A DNA stretch of 64,000 nt from JABDJL01 sp963664065 (lineage in GTDB: Bacteria; Pseudomonadota; Gammaproteobacteria; Xanthomonadales; SZUA-36), in contig OY760942.1 in assembly GCA_963664065.1 (NCBI GenBank), forward strand, positions 1 through 64,000. Reading direction: 5' to 3'. Position numbers and translations under genes: made by a program. Numbering within the stretch: position 1 is the first letter of the stretch; the number at the start of each line of letters is the position of its first letter. Shown in pieces: positions 17,296-26,300 of the stretch. The notes below the pieces were generated by a model. The model was given only the letters and a program-made list of their open reading frames with translations, was not told the DNA's origin and searched no databases.

Positions 17296-20200
17296 GTTGT
17301 CCGTGGCCGTGACCGTGACCGTGTAGGGCTTGGCCTCGTGGTCGTAGCTGACGCCGGCCTTGGTGCGAATCTGCCCCGTGGTCTCGACGAAGTCGAAGGC
17401 GGCCACATCGGCGCCCCCCAGCGTGTAGCCGAGGGTGTCGCCGGCGTCGGCGTCGGTGGCCGTCACCGCGGCGCCTGTCACGCCCGCGGCGGTGTTCTCC
17501 GTGACACGCCGAGGCTGAACACCGGGGCGTTGTTGCCCGGCGCGTTGGTCCGCCCGGACCCGGGCGGGTCGGACCAGCCGGAGTCGCCCTCGGCGTTGGA
17601 GGCGCGCACCCGCGCCTCATAGAGCGTGTCCGCGACGAGGCTGGCTAATGGTCGTGGACGTGCCCGCGACGTCCACCGGGCCGTCGCTCCAGGTCCCGGA
17701 GCTGCCCACGCGGTACTGCACGTCGTAGCTGGCGATGGCGGGCTTGCCGGCGTTGGCCGGGGCGGCCCAGGAGACCGACAGGCTGGTGGTGCTGCCGGAC
17801 ACTGCCGAGACCATGGGCGTCGCCGGCGCGCTGGGGGGCTCGTCCACGTCGGTGACGCTGATGGTGACATCGGCGTCGGCAGTGGCGTTGTGCCGTCGGA
17901 GGCCGTGACCGTGACCGTGTAGGAGGCCTTGGCCTCGTGGTCGTAGCTGACGCCGGCCTTGGTGCGGATCTGCCCCGTGGTCTCGACGAAGTCGAAGGCG
18001 GCCACATCGGCGCCCCCCAGCGTGTAGCCGAGGGTGTCGCCGGCGTCGGCGTCGGTGGCCGTCACCGCGGCGCCGACGTCCTGGCCCGCGGCGGTGTTCT
18101 CCGCGATTTCGCGGGACACGCTCGAGGAACTGAACACCGGCGCGTTGTTGGTCGGCGCGTTGGTCCGCCCGGACCCGGGCGGGTCGGACCAGCCGGAGTC
18201 GCCCTCGGCGTTGGTGGCGCGCACCCGCGCCTCATAGAGCGTGTCCGCGACGAGGCTGGCAATGGTCGTGGACGTGCCCGCGACGTCCACCGGGCCGTCG
18301 CTCCAGGTCCCGGAGCTGCCCACGCGGTACTGCACGTCGTAGCTGGCGATGGCGGGCTTGCCGGCGTTGGCCGGGGCGGCCCAGGAGACCGACAGGCTGG
18401 TGGTGCTGCCGGACACTGCCGAGACCATGGGCGTCGCCGGCGCGCTGGGCGGCTCGTCCACGTCGGTGACGCTGATGGTGACATCGGCGTCGGCAGTGGC
18501 GGTGCCGTCGGAGGCCGTGACCGTGACCGTGTAGGAAGACTTGGCCTCGTGGTCGTAGCTGACGCCGGCCTTGGTGCGGATCTGCCCCGTGGTCTCGACG
18601 AAGTCGAAGGCGGCCACATCGGCGCCCCCCAGCGTGTAGCCGAGGGTGTCGCCGGCGTCGGCGTCGGTGGCCGTCACCGCGGCGCCGACGTCACGCCCGC
18701 GGCGGTGTTCTCCGTGATTTCGCGCTCGGACACGCCGGGCTGAACACCGGGGCGTTGTTGCCCGGCGCGTTGGTCCGCCCGGACCCGGGCGGGTCGGACC
18801 AGCCGGAGTCGCCCTCGGCGTTGGAGGCGCGCACCCGCGCCTCATAGAGCGTGTCCGCGACGAGGCTGGCAATGGTCGTGGACGTGCCCGCGACGTCCAC
18901 CGGGCCGTCGCTCCAGGCCCCGGAGCTGCCCACGCGGTACTGCACGTCGTAGCTGGCGATGGCGGGCTTGCCGGCGTTGGCCGGGGCGGCCCAGCTGACC
19001 GACAGGCTGGTGGTGCTGCCGGACACTGCCGAGACCATGGGCGTCGCCGGCGCGCTGGGCGGCTCGTCCACGTCGGTGACGCTGATCGTGACATCGGCGT
19101 CGGCAGTGGCGGTGCCGTCGGAGGCCGTGACCGTGACCGTGTAGGAAGACTTGGCCTCGTGGTCGTAGCTGACGCCGGCCTTGGTGCGAATCTGCCCCGT
19201 CGTCTCGACAAAGTCGAAGGCGGCCACATCGGCGCCCCCCAGCGTGTAGCCGAGGGTGTCGCCGGCGTCGGCGTCGGTGGCCGTCACCGCGGCGCCGACG
19301 TCACGCCCGCGGCGGTGTTCTCCGTGATTTCGCGCTCGGGCATCGCCGGGCTGAACACCGGGGCGTTGTTGCCCGGCGCGTTGGTCCGCCCGGACCCGGG
19401 CGGGTCGGACCAGCCGGAGTCGCCCTCGGCGTTGGAGGCGCGCACCCGCGCCTCATAGAGCGTGTCCGCGACGAGGCTGGCAATGGTCGTGGACGTGCCC
19501 GCGACGTCCACCGGGCCGTCGCTCCAGGTCCCGGAGCTGCCCACGCGGTACTGCACGTCGTAGCTGGCGATGGCGGGCTTGCCGGCGTTGGCCGGGGCGG
19601 CCCAGCTGACCGACAGGCTGGTGGTGCTGCCGGACACTGCCGAGACCATGGGCGTCGCCGGCGCGCTGGGGGGCTCGTCCACGTCGGTGATGCTGATGGT
19701 GACATCGGCGACGGCGGTGGCGTTGCTGTTGTCGGAGGCCGTGACCGTGACCGTGTAGGAGGCCTTGGCCTCGTGGTCGTAGCTGACGCCGGCCTTGGTG
19801 CGAATCTGCCCCGTGGTCTCGACGAAGTCGAAGGAGGCCACATCGGCGCCCCCCAGCGTGTAGCCGAGGGTGTCGCCGGCGTCGGCGTCGGTGGCCGTCA
19901 CCGCGGCGCCGACGTCCACGCCCGCGGCGGTGTTCTCCGCGATTTCGCGGGACACGCTCGAGGAACTGAACACCGGGGCGGTGTTGCTCGGCGCGTTGGT
20001 CCGCCCGGACCCGGGCGGGTCGGACCAGCCGGAGTCGCCCTCGGCGTTGGTGGCGCGCACCCGCGCCTCATAGAGCGTGTCCGCGACGAGGCTGGTAATG
20101 GTCGTGGACGTGCCCGCGACGTCCTGCGGGCCGTCGCTCCAGGCCCCGGAGCTGCCCACGCGGTACTGCACGTCGTAGCTGGCGATGGCGGGCTTGCCGG

Positions 20201-20310
20201 CGTTGGCCGGGGCGGCCCAGCTGACCGACAGGCTGGTGGTGCTGCCGGACACTGCCGAGACCATGGGCGTCGCCGGCGCGCTGGGCGGCTCGTCCACGTC
20301 GTCGTCGATG
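16329..20310 (-). repeat. 615-bp tandem repeats encoding cadherin-like plus FN3 units
   Basis: The marker GGCGCGTTGGTCCG starts at 16329, 16944, 17539, 18154, 18764, 19375 and 19990. Spacings are 615, 595, 615, 610, 611 and 615 bases; 615 is 205 codons. Copies are almost identical. Units of 595, 610 and 611 are out of frame, which accounts for several frameshifts. Such near-identical long repeats are prone both to recombination and to assembly error. Confidence 0.9.
17295..19310 (-). pseudogene. frameshifted middle of the repeat array
   Basis: Within this stretch the coding sense hops among all three minus frames, yet each piece is a perfect match to the cadherin/FN3 unit. Two breaks fall at the same spot, where intact copies read GACGTCCACGCCCG and broken copies lack one C (18690-18705 and 19300-19315). 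Another lies in a shortened segment near 17505. Because the flanking sense is fully conserved, recent indels or consensus errors are likelier than old decay. Confidence 0.7.
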
Positions 20311-23300
20311 ATGGTGAGGGTCTGGCTCGTGCCCACGGCCGGGGCCATGCCCCCGGTCCCGAGCGCCGCGTCGATGAGGACCGTCTCGTCGCCCTCGGAC
20401 AGCGCGTCGTCCATCGCCGTCACCGTGGCCGTCACCGACGATGCCCCGCTGCCCGCGCCCGCCGGCAGGGTCAGGGACTTGGACGTGATGCTGTAGTCGG
20501 CCATCTCCGTGGCCGTGCCGGACAGCGCCAGCGCGATGGTCTGGGCGGTGGCGAAGGTGGATCCCGTGCCCGTGCTGACCGTGACGGTGGACGTTCCGCC
20601 TGCCTCGGCGATGGTCTCCGGATTCACCGACAGCTCCAGCACTGGCGCGGCATCGTCGTCCTCAATGATGAGGTGGGCCTCTCCGGGCTTCACATACCCG
20701 AGATCGGGGATCCACTCGAGGTCCAGCAGCTTGTCGGCGGTGTCCGCGCGGTTGTCCACCGCCGTCACCGTCAGGGTTCCCGTGCTTTGCGTGGACTGCG
20801 CGGCGAAGGTCAGCGAGCCGGAGATCACGTAGTCGTCCACCACCACCGGCGGGTCCGCGTTCGGGTCCAGAAACGTCTCCAGCATCCCCGTGAGGGCCTC
20901 CGCGATCGGGGTATCCAGCGTCCCCGTCACGATGCTCGTCCCGCCATTCTCCGAAATCGACGCGGGTGTCAGGATCAGGGTGAATTCCGGCGCGTCCTCA
21001 TCGTCGAGGATGGAGATCGTTTGCTGGGCGCCAAAGGCCGTGCCCTCGCGGGATCCGGCGATCACGATGGTCTCGTCGTCGTCACGGCCATCGTAGAAGT
21101 TGTCGTCCACCGCCGTCACCGTGGCCGTCACTGACGATGCCCCGCTGCCCACGCCCGCCGGCAGGGTCAGGGACTTCGAGCTGATGTCGTAGTCCTCGGT
21201 CTCCGTGGCCGTGCCGGACAGCGTCAGGGCGATGGTCTGCGCGGTGGCGAACGTGGAGCCCGTGCCCGTGCCGACCGTGACGGTGGACGTGCCGCCGCCC
21301 GCCTCGGCAATGGTCTCCGGGGCCACCGACAGCACCAGCACCGGCGCTTCGTCGTCGTCGGTGATCGTCCCCGTCGCCGTCGGGTCCGCCGGCAGGGTCG
21401 CCGCACCGGCCGGGCTCACGTTGTCCAGGGTCACCGTGAACGTCTCGTCGGACTCGTCAATGCTGTCATCGAGCGTCGACACCACGAACGTCTGCTGAGT
21501 GTCGCCCACCGCGAACGTCAGGGTCCCGCTGCCCGCCGCGAAGTCCGTCTGCGCCGCCGTGTCGCCCGCCGCTACCGAGGTCGCGTAGTTCACCGTCACT
21601 TCCTGGGTGGCGGCGGGCGCCAGCGTGACCGTGAAGGTGACGGCGTCGCCCTCGCCCGCGGCCGAGGGCGAGAGTTCGATCACCGGCGCGGTGTCGGCGC
21701 CCGTGACCGTGCTGGACGAGGGATACGCCTCGCTGGTGAACATCTCCACGCCGCTCAGCTCGTCGGTGAAGCTCACCTTCACCTTGATGGTCTTGCCCAG
21801 ATCGTCGTCGGTCAGGGTGTAGGTCGCGGCGTTCGCGTCGGTGATGTCCACCGGGTTGGACGTGCCGTCCGCGTCCACCCGCACCCACTGGTAGGTGAGG
21901 CTCGAGGGCACCCCGTCGGTGTCCATGATGGGGCTCGCGTCGGCGGCCAGCTCCTGCCCGACCTGCGCCGTGCCGGTAATCGCCGGCTCGCCCGTCGCGT
22001 CGTTGTTCGCCGGCAGGCTGAGGTACAGCGTGCGGGTCACCACCGGGTCCGACCAGTCGAGGCTTCCGGTCCAGGTGGAAGTGTTAAGTGTATTGGTGGC
22101 ACTGCTAAAGTCGTAGGGCATATCGCAGACATGCAGCCGCAGCGCGGCCGATTCCCTGTTCGTCAGTGCCTGTCCAGCGGGCACTTCAAAGTAGAGAGAC
22201 CCAGCAAAGCTCCCGGTAAACTGAACGTAGGTACCGTTAACCGTATAGTCGTTCGAGCCGATCGTGAAGGTCCGGTCGTCCAGGTCACCCGCGGGCATTA
22301 GTAGTGTGGGGTATCCAGCGGTGTATCCATAAAAAGTTTCTCCCGAGAATGTGAACTCGTCCACCTCCGCCGTGCCGGTCCAGATCTGGCGCCGGGTGCC
22401 GAAGTCGGGCACCCCGCAGACGGGGGCGGGGGCGTCCGTCACGTCGATGGTCATCGTGTAGGCGCTGGCGCTGTCGTCCGTGCCGTCGTTCACCTTGAAG
22501 GTGAAGGTCGTATAGGGGTCGCCGTGCGCATCGCGCGCGGGCCTGAAGATGAGCATGTCTGCGTCGATCTGGGCCGTGGTGACGACGCCGTCCGCCAGGA
22601 CCGCCGTGCCGTCGAGCGCCAGCGTGCCCGCCGCCGGCACGGTCACGATCTTCACGCTCGCCAGCGTGTTGCCGGTGTTCGTGTCGGCGAAGCCGAAGTC
22701 GTCCGCCGTGAAGGTGTACGCCCTGTCCTCGCCCGTCGTCACCGTGTTGTCGTCCGCCGTCGGCGCGGTGTTGGCGCCTGCGCCCGTGACCGTGCTGGAC
22801 GAGGGATACGCCTCGCTGGTGAACATCTCCGAACTGCCGAGGTCGTCGGTGAAGCTCACCCGCACCTTGACCTTCTTGCCCAGGTCGGCGTCGGTCAGGG
22901 TGTAGGTGGCGGCGTCGGCGCCGGCAATCCGCGCCTCGTTGGAGACGCCGTCCGGGTCCACGCGCAGCCACCGGTAGGTGTACTCGACGCCGCCGGGGTT
23001 GGCATTGTCCGCTTGAGTACTGAGGTCGCCGGTCAGCCCGTCCGCGTCTTCGATGCCGGTGAGGTCGACGGCCAGGTCCTGCCCGGACCGCGCCATGCCG
23101 GTAATCGCCGGCGCGCCCGTCGCCGCGGTGTTCGCCGGCAGGCTCAGGTACAGCGTGCGGGTGGTCTCGGAGGACCAGTCGAGGCTCTCGGCCCAAGTGT
23201 AGCCAGCGCTACCGGTGGAGAGGGCCGCAGTGCTGAAGTCGTAGATGGCGGTACTATCGCAGACATGCAGCCGCAGCGCGGCCTTTTCTGCGGTCGTCAG

Positions 23301-26300
23301 GTTGTTATCGTGGTCGCCGGTCAGGCTGAACGCCAGGTCGCCGGCATTTGCGCTGCCCGAATAGACCAAAGCCGCATCGACCGTATAGTCGTTCCGGCCG
23401 ATGACAAACCCGGTTGCGGCCAGCTCGCCCTGGGATGTATCGGAATTGAATCCATGACCCAAGGTGGAACTGCCGGAGGTGACCGTCCCCACCGTCACCG
23501 CCCCGGACCAGTGGTTGCGCCGGTCGCCGAAGCTGGGCATCCCGCAGGAGACGGCCGTCACGTTGATGGTCATCGTGTAGGCGTTGGCGCTGTCGTCCCT
23601 GCCGTCGTTCACCTTGAAGGTGAAGTTCGCATGGGCGTCGCCGGTCGCACCGGCCACGGGCGTGAAGGTGAGGTCGCCCTCATCGATGTCGACCTTGGAG
23701 ATGACCTCGTCCGCCATCACCGCCGTGCCGTCGAGCGCCAGCGTGCCCACCGCCGGCAGGGTCGCGATCTTCACGCTCGCCAGCGTGTCGGCGGCATCCG
23801 CGTCGGCGAAGCCGAACTCGTCCGCCGTGAAAGTGTACGCCGTGTCCTGGACCGTCTCCACCGTGTTGTCGGCGGCCGTCGGCGCGGCGTTGGCGCCGCC
23901 GGCTACGACGGTGCCCCTGACGGCGAAGAGGAAGCGAAAGGAGTAGCTACTCCAGGTCGGGCTACGGATGTCGGCCTTCGTTACGACATTGCCCATGCTC
24001 CATCCCATTGCCGCAGCGCCGTCCAACGTATTGCCGGACACTACTTTGACATAAAAGCCTTGGCCCAAGGCATCGCCAGGGTTGCTGACGACCAGCCAAT
24101 AGACCGTGTTGGGGTCCAGTATGGTGTTCGGTGGAGCGTTGAAGGTGTTGATGGCATTTGCAGCTACCGTTGCGGGATTGATCAGAGTGGCGAAGAGTGT
24201 TCCAGGTGCGCCCGCACTATCCTCGAAGATCGCGACCCGCGGGATGACCCCCGAAGTGTGATTGGAGGACACATTTACATCGACGCTCGTTAGCCCATAT
24301 CCCGTGGAGTTGCCTCCCGTGGTGAACGCCGTGGCGAGCACTGTGTTTGTAGATGATGAGGCCGACTGCCCCACATTGCTGATGAACGCCCTGGCCAGGG
24401 ACGACGTGTCGCGTGAGAGATAGATCGTGCGCTCGGCGTGGTTCGACCAGTCGAGCCCGGAGCCGGTCCATGAGTACGTATCGCTCTCTGCTGAGTGTGT
24501 CGCCGCGTTGAAGTGCAGGGTTGTGTCGCACAGGTGCACGCTGAGGGATTGCCTGTCGCGCGCCCCGAGCGCTGAGTCGAGGGTGACGGTCACACCGCCA
24601 GCCTGGGTCACCGAGATCCCTTCTATCCTGTAGCGGTTTGTCCCGATGCTGAAGGTGGTGTCATTCAGGACTCCGGGGACGGCCTCCCCAAATCCGTACA
24701 ACACGATTCCTGCCGTGTCGAATTTGCCCACCGTCAGTATCCTGCCCGCCCCGATCAGCCTCGCTCCTCCGCTCAACGTGGGTGCGGCGCAGGTCGCGCG
24801 CGCCTCGATGGCGCCGGTCGTTGGAAACGCCTCGCTCGCCGCGTACTCCTGGTAGCCGGTGTCGTCGTCGAAGTTCACCTCGACCTTGATCTTCTTGCCG
24901 ACATCGGCACTGGTGAGGGTGTAGGTTGCGCCGGCGCCGATATCGGCCTCGAAGCTCGTCGCGTCGGCACTGAACCGCTTCCACTGATACCGGGTGACGT
25001 TGTCGGCGATGCGTACTACGCCATCATCGTCCATGATTGCGCTCAGATCCGCGCTCAGCACTGCGGGGACGCGAAACACGTTCGGCACGGTGATCGCCGG
25101 CGCCCCGGTGGCCGAGGTGTTGATGGAGGTGTTCGTCACCGCCTGGCTACCGAAGGCGAGCACCCGGTTGCCGAACTCGTCGCGGAGGTCGAACTCGTTT
25201 TCCACCGGTCCTCTCTGGTAGCTCACCGTCACGGTGTCGGTGGCGGCGACCGCGTATGCCAGGGTCAACGTCACGGTGTTGCCTTCGATGTCGGGGTGAA
25301 CGCCGGCGAGGGGCACTGTGTCCTCCATCCCGCCGGTGCGCATCCTGCGCACGGTGAATACGCTGTTGGTCAGGAATGGCGAGTCGTCCAGATCCTCGCT
25401 GAAGGTGATGACGAGCGTCTCGCCGTCGACGCTCGCCGACGTGACGGTTGGGCTCGTGCTGTCGCGTGAGAGATAGATCGTGCGCTCGGCGTGGTTCGAC
25501 CAGTCGAGCCCGGAGCCGCTCCAAGTGTACGATGCGCTCTCATTGACGTGACTTGCGTCCTTGAAGTGCAGGGTTGTGTCGCACAGGTGCACGCTGAGGG
25601 ATTTCCTGTCGCGCGCATCGAGATCTGCGTCGAGGGTGACGGTCACACCGCCAGCCTGGGTCACCGAGATCCCTTCTATCCCGTAGGGGTTTGTCCCGAT
25701 GTTGAAGGTGGTGTCATCCAAGGCTCCGCCTTCGCTGCCTCCGAAGTATCCGTAGTACACGGACCCTGCCACGTCGAATTTGCCCAATGTCAGTGTCCTG
25801 CCCGACCCGATCAGCCTCGCATCGTCGCTCAACGTGGGTGCGGCGCAGGTCGCGCGCGCCTCGATAGTGCCGGTCCCTGGAAACGCCTCGCTCGTGGCGC
25901 TCTCGGCCGCGCCGCGGTCGTCTTCGAAGCTCACCTCGATTTTGATCTTCTTGCCCGCCTCGGCGTCGGTGAGCGTATAGGTGCTTGCGTCGGTCCCGAT
26001 GTTCGTCTCGTCGGCCATTCCCGGCCCGTCGACGCGTTTCCACTGGTAGCTTGCGCTCGCGGCGATATTGGCGACGCCGCTCGAGTCCATGATTGGGCTC
26101 AGATCGACGCTCAGCACGGCCGGGACCCGGAACACGTTGGGTACGGTGATCGCGGGCGCGCCGGTCGCGCGCTCCTCGTCGATGAGCGTCAGCTCCGCAT
26201 CCGTCGTTGTCAGCCCGGAGGTGCTTGCGGTGACCGAGATCGTCTCCGCTCCCTCGCCCTCCGTATCGTCGCTTGGCGTAAGGCTGAACATGCCTGCCGC

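Noticed and set aside
12992..17326. Long plus-strand open frames (881 and 484 codons) opposite the adhesin
   Set aside because: They are complements of high-GC repeat coding sequence, with Arg/Gly/Ala/His-rich products, no ribosome sites and no domains.
16329..20310. Regularly spaced repeats considered as a CRISPR array
   Set aside because: The units are 615 bases and fully protein-coding, with no short repeats or unique spacers.
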